Part shown: positions 36,010 through 46,500 of the stretch, piece by piece
Layout of the letters: each line of letters opens with the position of its first letter
Position numbering within the stretch: the first letter of the stretch is position 1
Origin: Paragorgia papillata
Taxonomy: Eukaryota > Cnidaria > Anthozoa > Scleralcyonacea > Coralliidae
DNA: 64,000 bases
NCBI GenBank assembly: GCA_035771165.1
Contig: JAWNZC010000179.1
Coordinates: forward strand, 1,956,501-2,020,500
Direction: 5' to 3'
Notes under the pieces: model-generated
The model's input: the letters and a program-made list of their open reading frames with translations, nothing else
The model's database searches: none
What the model was told of the DNA's origin: nothing
Made by a program: the position numbers and the translations under genes

Positions 36010-36455
36010 ATGTTCTCAGGATTTTGGGTAGGTCGTGGGTTCAATTCCTGTTGCATTTTTCGCAGCTGGTCCCGGTCTGGTCTTAAAATGTATATATTCT
36101 ACACTCGAATTTTCCGTCACCCAAAATCCTGAGAACATGCTATGTAATCGAGTGAAATGCCCAATATTACTTATAATATACCCAATTCTCTCCTGGCATT
36201 ACCACCTTAATATATATATACAGAACTCGCGATCAAGCTCTCGGCAACGCCCTCCGTGGCTCAGTGGTCAGAGCATTGCACTAGAATCGCAAGGTCGTGG
36301 GTTCAATTCCTGCCGGAAGGCCTGTGTAGTTGCATTTTTCGCAGCTGGTCCCGGTCTGGTCTTAAAATGTATATATTCTACACTCGAATTTTCCTTCACA
36401 CAAAATCCTGAGAACATGCTATGTAATCGAGTGAAATGCCCAATATTACAATATT
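36010..36455 (+). mobile_element. tRNA-derived SINE, one full and one headless copy
   Basis: The full copy starts at about 36249 with a tRNA-like head: acceptor GCCCTCC pairs with GGAAGGC, the A box is TGGCTCAGTGGTCAG, the anticodon loop is CTAGAAT (reads AGA), and the B box is GGTTCAATTCC. The body follows (CAGCTGGTCCCGGTCTGGTC, then CACTCGAATTTTCC, then GAACATGCTATGTAATCGAG). A headless copy precedes it at 36020-36180. Reverse copies lie at 46965-47155 and 57056-57450. It lies in intron 2 of gene C. Confidence 0.75.
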
Positions 36456-37798
36456 ACTTATATTATATATATATATATATACATATACATGGATTCAAAT
36501 ATTAAATTACAAACGATTAAAATATTTTAAATATTAATTTTCAAACCGTCTGATGATGTTGCGCTGTAAGCAACGAAACGTTAGCAATTAAATTTTTATA
36601 TTTGCTGGACACTTATTTTTTATTTTTAAATTAGGTTAAATGTACACATCCATGAAATGTCAACTATATTTATTTGCATGCGAATAACAATTCGAAGAAA
36701 ATTTCATTTAAAACCTCAGTAAAACATGCAAGCATATATATACTCACGCCATTTGTGACATCACAATTTTCAACTAGGTTTCAATTCAATCATTTTACAA
36801 ACTGAGTATAAACTGCAGTCTATAACCAATACTCAAAGCACCCGCGTGACTATTATATTCTAATTCAATCTTTTTACTATATCCATGCTTATAACATGCA
36901 AGTTTTAGACGCAAGAAATATAAACCGAGCTGAAAGTATACCATACTAATTAACGTAGAAATTAAAGTTCTTATCTCTTCTTCAGTTCGCCAGATGCGAC
37001 GGTTATAATGTTCACCAGCAAATGGGACGAGATTGTCCAAGGAAACCTAGCTCCCGGGAAGAAAGTCCGTATCGTCTACGACCCGGATAGGTTTCCGTCC
37101 CATAAGAAATTGAAGTGGCGAAAAGCCTGGGCCATATTCGCCGAGGTGAAATACGCCGAGAATGGCCCCGTGCATTCGACAGAGCTTGAAGGGCACGATA
37201 AAAACACCAATATGACGACCACCACACTAACCATCTCCGCCAAAGCCACGACCTTCATCATCTGGTTCAAATACTGGGACAAGATTACTGGAAACGCTTA
37301 CGACAGCAACTTCGGAAAGAATTATGAATTTTCGTTTAACCAAATAGTGTTTACCAACACATGAGATGAATATGTAAACGGGAAGCTTTATCCCGGTGGG
37401 AGGTTTGATGTTTTGTATGATAAAAGAAGGCTACCTTGGAACGATCGTGGTTACTTAGGAATGGGAAGGGCTTGGAATATATTCGCGTTCGCAAAGTTCT
37501 CAGACCAAGGGCCGGTGGTCAAAAAGAAGCTCGAGGGTCCGGTGGGTGAGGACCTAACCATGAATACACGGTTTAAAGTTCCCGCCGACGCTACGAAAGT
37601 GATCATGTGGTTCTACTACACTGGGTACATCCACACCAGTCGTTACGATAGCAACCAAGGAGCAAACTATTATTTTGCTCTAAAGTAAGCGTTAGGAAGT
37701 CGATGTAAAGAAACTACTACCGACAAGAAATAAAAAGTACATTTCAAAGAAATAGATGTTTTGTTATTTTAAATAATGAGTGAATAAATAAGTACACA

Positions 37799-37917
37799 AA
37801 CGAACGAACGAACGAACGAACGAACGAACGAACGAACGAACGAACGAACGAACGAACGAACGAACGAACGAACGAACGAACGAACGAACGAACGAACGAA
37901 CGAACGAACGAACGAAC
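37799..37917. repeat. (CGAA)n microsatellite
   Basis: About 29 perfect CGAA units directly downstream of gene C. The Arg-Ser-Phe-Val minus-strand ORFs are products of it. Confidence 0.95.
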
Positions 37918-38407
37918 CAAAAATTGAACGAAAGAACGATTGGAACAAACAAAAAAATTAACAAGCGAACGAGGAAACGGACGAACAAAACAAGCCAAAA
38001 AATAGACAAACGAATGAATGAGTGAAACGTGCGTGATATTTTAACTATGTCATGAAACAAAGACCACGCAATTTAAAGTGGGTAAGCAAGGTGAAGCCTT
38101 TCTGATCAGGTTGAGCATATTTCCCGCTTCTTTTTAGCTGACGTCAGCATAAACCGAATTCGAGAAGTTAGTATGTTTTGAGCTCTTTTCTGAAAGTGTA
38201 TGTATATACATAATTACATAGAAAACATTCTTCTTTTAAAATATTTACCTATAATACTTATAAATACTAAAACATCCATTTTTCAAAAAAAGAGGGCATG
38301 GGTTAACTACATATTAATGTACTATTTTCGTGTTGAAACACACTGTCCAATTTCACGACAAGCTTAGCTCTTGGAGAAAATGTAGTGATTATAAATAATA
38401 TGCTTAA

Positions 38408-38881
38408 AGGGCATATGACTCGAAAATTAAGTTTGTCTTATTGAAAAGAACATTTAAAATGATAAAATAACATCTTTTGCAGTTTTTGGTTTCCTTTCTT
38501 CGTTTTTGAGATATTCCAGTTTGTTTGATATGCAAATGACACAACTTTTTGCGTCACACGTGCATAATGAGTATTATGAGTTACCGAGGTTACATATCTT
38601 TGCTATTGTGAAACGAAATCACTTGGAATTCTACATGTTTAGTGTTGTGGGTAGAAACACGCACATGCTTCCTTTGAGTTAAGCCCATGTTTTCTAATAC
38701 CAAAGATATGTAACGTTTTCTGATAACTCATTATGCACATGTGATGTAAAAAGTTGTGTCATTTGCATATCAAACAAGCTGGAATATCTCAAAAACGAAG
38801 CAAGGAAGCCAAAAAACTGTTATTTTATCATTTTAAATGTTCTTTTCAATAAGACAACTTAATTTTCGAGTCATATGCCCT
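38408..38881. mobile_element. TTAA-flanked fold-back element, 474 bp
   Basis: AGGGCATATGACTCGAAAAT and its mirror form the ends; TTAA lies at 38404-38407 and 38882-38885. It has the same length as 2645-3118 but its terminal 15 bp differ. Confidence 0.7.
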
Positions 38882-38916
38882 TTAAATAAACAAAACAGCA
38901 TGGTTCACACGTGGTA

Positions 38917-39921
38917 TACCATGGATTGTAAAAAAGACTGGATAGGAAACTAATAGTCATGTGGGGCGTTTTGAGCCATTTGATTGGTTAAATCGCATTC
39001 ACTCAGTTTGCAGAATGGTTGAAACCTAGTTGCAAATATAAGATGTCACGAATGGCGTGAGTATGCTTGTTTTACTGAGGTTTTTAAGTGAAGTTTTCCT
39101 CAAATTCTTCGTATTCTCACACTCAGATGACAATGTTGAAGTTTCAAATGATTTTATCGCCTTACAAACCTGCCTAAGCCACAATCGAGTGTACGAAGTA
39201 AACGTTGTTGATCTTTGTTTTGATGTTTTCTGTGTTGTTTCAAAGAAACTGGGCGTCGCAAAATAGTACTTTGTTTTACTTGGAATTTGTGATGCATATT
39301 TTAACTACACCTATCGTATTGTGGCTTTGCTGTATTTACAGGCAGTTATTATTATTTTAAGGTGGCTCCACACAGTTTCTTGAAAAATGGAAAATACATG
39401 TTGAGAGTCCAAAACACGTGATTAAACAATTCGGAAAAAGAATAAAACTAAATGTTATGCATAGTTAAACAGTCTGAACGAAAATTTTTAAACATTAGCA
39501 AACATGATTTTTCCGAAAAAAAATTTATTCGTTTTACATAATTTTTTTAAAATCGGCCTATTGATTACTCATACTTCAAGAAAAGTTTTAATGGAAAAAA
39601 AATATTGGGAGTCACCAAAGTTTTTTGCGAATTAAATTAGTTTGAAGTGTAATTGGCAGCCATTTTGAAACGTCATTGTTGCCATAGCAACAACTGTTTG
39701 TATTTATTTAGTAACAGTTTTTTGATTGCCAGACTGTTTAATTATGCGTAACATTTAGTTTTATTCTTTTTCCGAATGGTTTATGTACGTGTTTTAGACT
39801 CTCAAACTTGTATTTTCCATGGAGCTGTATTAATCCTAAACTTTGAATATATGTCATTTTCAACCAGGTTGTCATGCTCACGCCATCAAGTTTCCTATCC
39901 AGTCTTTTTACTATCCATGGT
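38917..39921. mobile_element. Element with ACCATGGATTGTAAAAAAGA termini, 1 kb
   Basis: The left end continues CTGGATAGGAAACT and the right end mirrors it (AGTTTCCTATCCAGTC to CCATGG). A shorter relative is at 14640-15127; end fragments lie near 4793 and 35615. The inside has a further inverted pair near 39470 and 39760 (GAATAAAACTAAATGTTA and its mirror). The ORF at 39057-39266 is shared with the relative. Confidence 0.6.
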
Positions 39922-39935
39922 TATACAGATATTGT

Positions 39936-41631
39936 TTATCGTTGATACGAAAATGTATTTCTTTTTAATTCGGAATACTTTGGAGGTTGTCCAGCATCGA
40001 TGTAACCCAGGATGTCCATCATTGGTGCCAACGAGATCAATTCTTTTGGAGAAATATCCAAAGATGTTTCCAACCATGAATATAAGGAATCGTTATAGAT
40101 CGGTTTGCGAACTTGATTCGTAGATTTCTCGAGCCTGCAAAACAAGACCACAGTTAAAGAGAAGATAATATGTGAATGTTCGGAAAAATATACGATTAAT
40201 TTATTTCAAGAGAACAAAACTAGAAAACAGTTAATAACTATCTCAGATAATATAATATATATATTTCACAATATAATTTTAATCAATTTACTTCATTCTA
40301 TATACGATGTATTTTACACCTTTTCATGCATTAACTATTGCCTATTCGTGGTTTTTATCCGTGGTTATAAAGCCTAATGCAAACACAAGAGTAAGTTGGA
40401 ACGAACGAACAAATGAATCCATAGAATGAATGGATGAATAGAATGAAGAGAATGGATGGAATAAATGGAATGAATAGCCCACAAAAAATCAGCGCCGCGT
40501 TGAGAAAGCCTGCTCGCATGCTAACAAAAAATAGCGTAAACTCCAATGCACGATCGAAAATGGCGGCTGTCGAGGCTCGCGAAATACGGGCCGACCCATA
40601 TTAGCTACGCATGCGTAGAACGAATATCTTGCGTGTAAACGTCGTCAATACACGGCCGACAACTCACTTGAGCCAGCACGCACGTGGACTGCGAACTGCC
40701 CCATGAAAGTGGCCGATTTTCTATGCGATTTCCGATCGTGCGTTTCATGTTACCACACAGCTAAGATTATCATGGTTATTATCGCTTTTATCAGAGGAAA
40801 ATTATTTTATAATTATATGAAACGTAATTTTGAGACAAAAACAACTTTCTGCTGCATTAAACCATTCTGCACGTACCTTGATAACGAAATGCCTCCAGAC
40901 ACGTCCAAAAATTGTGTATGATTTAACACAGAGTCGTTCCATTCAGCGCCAAGAAATCGGAATATCTTCTCGAGCCAAAAACGCGGTTCAAGCACAAGGC
41001 TTTCGTAATGAACTATAATACATCTCTTGGGGCCAGCATTTAAACAATCAGCAAACATATCGCCCACGACCTTGTTCCAACGCCGTAAAGCTTCTCGATC
41101 TGTTTTTGGAAAGTTAGATATTTTGACATTGTTCTTTCGGACAGAGCGTACTACTCCTCGTACGTCGCGAACCATTAGGATAAACTGAGCATTTGGAAAC
41201 ATAAGTAGAAGATAAGGAATATGTCGGAGTGTGAATGGATCTTTACTACATAAACGTAGCGAAGGCGGTCCATGGTTTCTGACGATGTTTAAAATAGAAT
41301 CCGCAATAGTCGTGTTAATTAAATCAAGGTCAAGACCCGCTTCTTGTAAACGATTCCTGCCACGACTGTACTTTCGACGTAGAGTCAATAAGTCCGGGAT
41401 AACGTGCGTTTCTTGTCCGCAGTGAAACGATGGGTGAGCATCAAGAAGCACGCGCATCAAAGTAGTACCACTCCGCGGATAGCCTCCTACAAACAGTATC
41501 GGTGAATTCCTGCTGGAAGCGCCGTTCAGACGAGCGATTCTTACCGAGAATAGGGAATATACAGTGATTCCTGATAAGACACCAGAAAGGTACAGGATAA
41601 ACGATGTAGATCGAGGACGAGGTAGAAACAT
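39936..41631 (-). CDS. TPST: Tyrosylprotein sulfotransferase (TPST), two exons
   Basis: TPSTs move sulfate from PAPS to tyrosines of secreted proteins in the trans-Golgi. Exon 1 runs 41631-40877 and ends TCAAG|GTACGT. Exon 2 runs 40134-39936 after TTTTGCAG. Phase 2 is kept, and the joined product is 317 residues, shorter than the roughly 370 of vertebrate TPSTs. Residues 10-30 form a type II signal anchor. The 5'-phosphosulfate loop is GGYPRSGTTLMR (about 49-60). C71 and C128 match the family disulfide, E74 the catalytic base, K130 (CSKDPF) an active-site Lys. FILMVRDVRGVVRSV is the 3'-phosphate site, and GGISLSR then EKSTNQVRKP spans the splice junction as in animal TPSTs. Two positions that in human TPST2 are, by memory, substrate-binding Arg residues (101, 105) are His76 and Asp80 here. 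The short C-terminus ends soon after the LGY motif. Confidence 0.88.
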
Positions 41632-41649
41632 TTATGAAGAGTTTATAAG

Positions 41650-41952
41650 ACAAATTACTAAGAAATAACAGTCGAAATTGTCGAGGCTTAACATATCGAC
41701 TGTTCCCGAAGTTGAAAAGACAATTTAGAAGTTTCCTTGTATCACGATGCCATTATTTCCGTATTGCATGTTATAGTATGAGTAAAGGCGAATGATCCAA
41801 GGAATATGATATTCAACCTTTGACAAGTAAGTTTGTTTCATGTTGTTATGCTTACGTCACCCGGTGTTCAACTGGTAAGGCCTGATTGTTTATAAAATAT
41901 ATAATATCAACAACGAAGGAAGGTGATTCCTTTATACACATTCATGGCATCG
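41650..41952. other. Upstream region of the sulfotransferase gene
   Basis: Gene-free. No TATA box or repeat that I can place; probably the TPST promoter and 5' UTR. Confidence 0.35.
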
Positions 41953-42505
41953 GGGGTGTTTACACGAGGCCTGCCCAAACTCAGGCCGGACTGACTTTAT
42001 TGAGATTCAGTTCACGCCGGCCTAATCTCAGGTCGCCTGCTACACGCGTAATAATCTCGCAAGTTGTTACAGCATTGTTGCCTGAATAATGCTGTAACAA
42101 CTTGTTGACATATGTGAACAACATTGATAAATGAACAACATTGTTCATCATTGTTTCAACAAGTTGTTACAGCTTGATGAAACAACAACCGTTGTTCACG
42201 CATGTTGTAACAACCGTAGAACGTGTTGATACATCAACCATGTTCACCATTGTTGTAACATTGTTGTTCATCGTTGTTACTTCATCATGCTGTTACAACA
42301 TGTTGTATCATGTGCGAACAACGTTGTTGGCTATAAAAATGTGCTGTTGGAACAACTTGTTCATGACTGTTGATTTATCCGTGAACAAGTTGTTCGAACC
42401 ATAAGTGAACAACTTGTTGACAACTTGTTCACGGCGAGCAGCACAACATTGTTCACGCCTGTTAACAACCGTGAACAAGTTGTGCGTTTTTACGCGTGTA
42501 GGTTA
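41953..42505. mobile_element. Fold-back element rich in GTTGTTCAC/GTGAACAAC
   Basis: The left end reads GGGGGTGTTTACACGAGGCC and the right end GTGCGTTTTTACGCGTGTAG. Between them are dozens of GTGAACAACTTGTT-type palindromic words. A fragment of the right half lies inverted at 57985-58060. The overlapping ORFs are by-products. Confidence 0.5.
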
Positions 42506-42638
42506 CAAGAAAATAAGAATTCAGAAAATACGAAGAAAGCAACAAAGAACGCATCTAGAAGCCTTAAGACGACACTTAGCATCCACAGAATGGAAACAGA
42601 CAATGAAAAGCTGAAAAAATGGAAAGTTAAGCTATTAA

Positions 42639-43141
42639 AGTGCCAAATGCAGCGAAATTTCACCCCAGTTTTTTATGATTGCATTTGAAAGAACACTTAA
42701 AATGACAACGTAACATCTTTCGTAGAATTTCGTTTCCTTGCTTCATTCTTGAGATATTCAGGTTTGTTTGATATGCAAATGTCATACTTATGACATCACA
42801 CTGCATAATGACTTTTTGAAATAGCATCAATTTTAGGATAGTTCAAATATTTTACACCCAGCTACACACTACATGACTGGTCACTAGTCATGGCTACACA
42901 CATGCAAGTGCAAATTTTTATTAAGTACTTTCGATAAGCACTCTCAAAGAAAATTATACTTTTCTAAAAAGTCATTATGCAGTGTGATGTCACAAGTATG
43001 ACATTTGCATATCAAACAAACCTGAATATCTCAAGAATGAAGCAAGGAAATGAAATTCTACGAAAGATGTTACGTTGTCATTTTAAGTGTTCTTCAAATG
43101 CAATCATAAAAAACTGGGGTGAAATTTCGCTGCATTAGCAC
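42639..43141. mobile_element. TTAA-flanked fold-back element, 503 bp
   Basis: AGTGCCAAATGCAGCGAAAT is mirrored at the right end; TTAA flanks both sides. Related to, but longer than, the 474-bp members. It ends 370 bp before the homeobox gene. Confidence 0.65.
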
Positions 43142-43511
43142 TTAACTTTAACAACCATTTACTGGCCACAGTTGCCTTTTGGCAACCTATTAATTTTACT
43201 CTGCCTAACGCCAGACGATTTTACTCGTCAAGGGGAGAGCTCCCGGAAACCTGGCCAATAAAGGGTTAACATGGCACCCTGAACCTTGATACACGAGAAT
43301 TCGCAAACGCGCACGCGCGAGTCAATACACGAATCCGCGTGCGTGACTGGTTTGCTTGCGCGAGCAAACAAGTATGCGTACGTCATCACGGTGAATCTAG
43401 TTAATGACGTAACAAACAGAACGGTGAGTTACGGTGAATTACGAAGTGAAAAACTGTGAATCAGACAAGGTTTCCAATAAGAAAAACTATTACAGCAGCA
43501 ACTAAAGGGAA

Positions 43512-46500
43512 ATGGGCGAGTCTTCAAACGACGAGGAGCGTCGAAAAGAGACATCACGGGCAAATGACTATTTTGTTCCGGCAAATTATCAGCCTGGACT
43601 CATGGTTCCTCCTCATTATTTCACTCAGCCTTTGTACTATCCTTATGTCAACCCTTATTCCCATCTCACAGAGTCCAACGGAAATGTTTCGATCCATGGT
43701 TATGGTAGTGATGGTAGGTGCAAGCGATAGACCAAAATTATAAATGTTATATAAATCATATATAAGTTGTCGGACAACGAGTTAAGTCTGATACTGCAAG
43801 TTATAACTATCCTAAGATAAAATTCCACTTTGCATGCAGTTTTCCAGTATATATCGCACAACTGCCGCGATGATTTCAAGAATCTTTTAAAACCCAGCAT
43901 ATACTCCAGATTCATGCAGCCGACATTAAGAAGTTCATATAAGTTACAACAGTATCAAAATACAGCGAAGAATGTGCATAGTAAATCGTAAACATCGCGC
44001 GAAGGTTGTGTTGTGTGGCGTAAACAAGTTTTAAGAAAAGCGATTATTACCTAATTTAGTCTTTATTAAACTCGTTTAAAAACATTATTACTTACGAGAA
44101 ACAAATCATTGCCTATAAGTGTAAATAATGAAGGCGCACGAACGTTCTGATTTCAAGTTGAGACCCGCAGGCATGCAATGACCTTTACCATGCCTTTTTG
44201 GGAGTAACTCTTCCACGGACGGAGGAGAGTTGATCGAAATGAAAACACACACGCGAGAAGATCTGCATGGTTTCATTATTCAATGTCACATTATTTTTAA
44301 TTTAATTTAATTTTATTTTATTAGCTTTGCCAGATAAAAAATGTTCATGTACAGATAACTACATATAATTTACAAATACAGATACTAACAACAGCAAGAA
44401 ATTGGACGGCTAGGGGGGCTTTCCATTTACACGGTTAGACCGGTCAGTCCGATTAAATGGAACACGATTCGTTTGAGACTTAGGACGGTCAGACTGGAAA
44501 ATGTGATCCTAATCAAAAGCAAGTCCATTCTGGCCGGACTGACCGGTCTAACCTTGTCAATTGGAAAGCGCCCTAAGACTACGGACAGAATTACATTTTA
44601 GACATATAGTTTTAAACGTACAAGGATTTTCACAGTTGTAACTAGTTTCCAATGATGTAAAATAATAATTTAGCATAACTGATTTAAATAAGTTGAGACT
44701 ACAGTAAACACCCACGTGTAAGAACCTAGATTTTTTCAAGTCTGGCAAAATAGGTTCTTATATTTTGGGGTAATTACTGACAATTTAGGCAAAATAGGTT
44801 CTTAAAATTTCTTTAAGGGAAATGCTATTGTTATATGACCAGATATATAAACCACTTTGTTATAGAGAGATGTATGTAATTTATGTAATGATATTTTTAT
44901 GGAAGGGCCAAATATATAGCAAATCTATATTTTATAGTCCCACATTTTGGCTACAGCACTGTTTCATTATTCAAAGTGACTCTTCATATAAGAACCTTGT
45001 GGCTTTGGTTGGCTAAACAGGTTCTTATATTTTGGGGTATTAAAATCCAAAATTTCTGCCTATAGGTTCTTAAATCACTAGGTTCTTACACGCGGGTGTT
45101 TACTGTATCCATACTAAGGTTCAGTTCATCAGAGAGCGGTCCAAATTCGACAAGTTCTGATGAAAAAAGATCTCTGGTAGGTGGTAGTTAACGATTCAAC
45201 GATAAACTAACCTAGTGGAGTAGAGCGTCGGGCTAGTATTTCGAAGTAGTGTTCTGCGTATATGTATAGGCAGTGTTGAAACACAAATCGAAATATAGTA
45301 AAGTTGGATATACTGCCGAAACCGACGGGACTTATTACACGGGGCCGGTCGCAAACCACTACAGCGTATAACATGGAGCACTGTATGCGTGCCTATAAAC
45401 CAGTCATGAGATTGTGTGGGATTATTCAAAAATTATCACCACCAATCTATAGTAATACAAACTAGGCTTCTGGTAATAGACCGCCGTCATTCCGGTTTAG
45501 TGCAGCGTGAGGGCTATTAATATGGCAAGCCTCTAGACAACGTCTTTAATAACCCTTAATATTATATCTCAATTGTCCAGTCAGAGAGCTTGATTTGTAC
45601 CACGTGACCAGTTAATTTATCGTAGAATTACCCTCCACAGCGGGGTATAACCTCGAATACCCCGCTGTGGCGGGGTATTCGAGGTTATACCCCGATCAAT
45701 CATCAGCCGTTGGATTTGTCAGATCCATACCTATTTCACACTTGAACGTATCGCCATTTTTAGAGCGTTCTCCACAACCTACGGGACTTTTCAATGTGTT
45801 ATCTAAGGGGAAATTACTTTTGGAGTAGAGTAGAGTAGAGTAGAGTAGAGTAGAGTAGAGTAGAGTAGAGTAGAGTAGAGTAGAGTAGAGTAGAGTAGAG
45901 TAGAGTAGAGTAGAGTAGAGTAGAGTAGAGTAGAGTAGAGTAGAGTAGAGTAGAGTAGAGTAGAGTAGAGAGTAGAGTAGAGTAGAGTAGAGTAGAGTAG
46001 AGTAGAGTAGAGTAGAGTAGAGTAGAGTAGAGTAGAGTAGAGTAGAGTAGAGTAGAGTAGAGTAGAGTAGAGTAGAGTAGAGTAGAGTAGAGTAGAGTAG
46101 AGTAGAGTGAAATGGAGAGAAGTGGAGTGGTGTGGAGTAGAGTGCCACCCAGTGCGAGTCTGTGTTTAAACAACACTCGCATTTTTTTTTGTCGTCACAG
46201 GAAGACCAAAGTTTCGCCGCAGTCGAACTATCTTTAGCCCGGAACAGCTGGACATTTTAGAAGAACATTTTGAAAAGTACAAATATCCCGATGTCAAACG
46301 TCGTCGAACTATCGCTGAGGATGTGGGTTTGCCAGAGGAAAGGGTTCAAGTTTGGTTTCAAAACAGAAGAGCCAAAGACAAACGACAAACAGATCAGCAA
46401 GTTAAGCTTCAGAAGTTGGTTGATGAAGCTATTGGAACAAACGCAGCAAACGAACATCAACATTTGCAGAAAATTCAAAGAAATTCTGACCAAGCCGGTA

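Larger units (their letters stand above)
32452..37688 (+). pseudogene. Gene C: DUF6209-like paralog with an in-frame TGA
   Basis: The exon plan equals gene B. Exon 1 (32452-32521) encodes a hydrophobic signal peptide (MKFIVTFLLISIG start) and ends G|GTAAGA in phase 1. Exon 2 (35519-35552) encodes an acidic, Ala/Ser-rich linker and ends AG|GTAAAC in phase 2. Exon 3 starts at 36986 after CTTCTTCAG. The first domain repeat is complete, with the expected RIVYD, FIIWFK and YDSNFGKNY motifs. Just after QIVFTNT, at 37362-37364, TGA stands where gene B has the TGG of TWDEYV. The same frame then continues without another stop or frameshift through repeat 2 to TAA at 37686-37688, and AATAAA follows near 37729. 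As read, it would give a one-domain secreted product of about 160 residues. A recent pseudogene, a segregating null allele, or a base-call error all fit. Confidence 0.75.

Noticed and set aside
36249..36325. Functional tRNA gene with anticodon AGA
   Set aside because: The head folds like a tRNA, but it is joined to a body repeated at least four times in the window, has an imperfect anticodon stem and lacks a terminator; it is a SINE head.
37744..38060. Arg-Ser-Phe-Val repeat ORFs on the minus strand
   Set aside because: Translation of the (CGAA)n microsatellite.
43456..43743. Alternative 95-codon ORF overlapping homeobox exon 1
   Set aside because: It is in another frame and does not join the homeodomain exon; the 43512 frame does, with matching phase.
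45696..46182. Long minus-strand ORFs of Leu-Leu-Tyr-Ser-Thr repeats
   Set aside because: They are direct translations of the GTAGA pentanucleotide array; no coding signal outside it.
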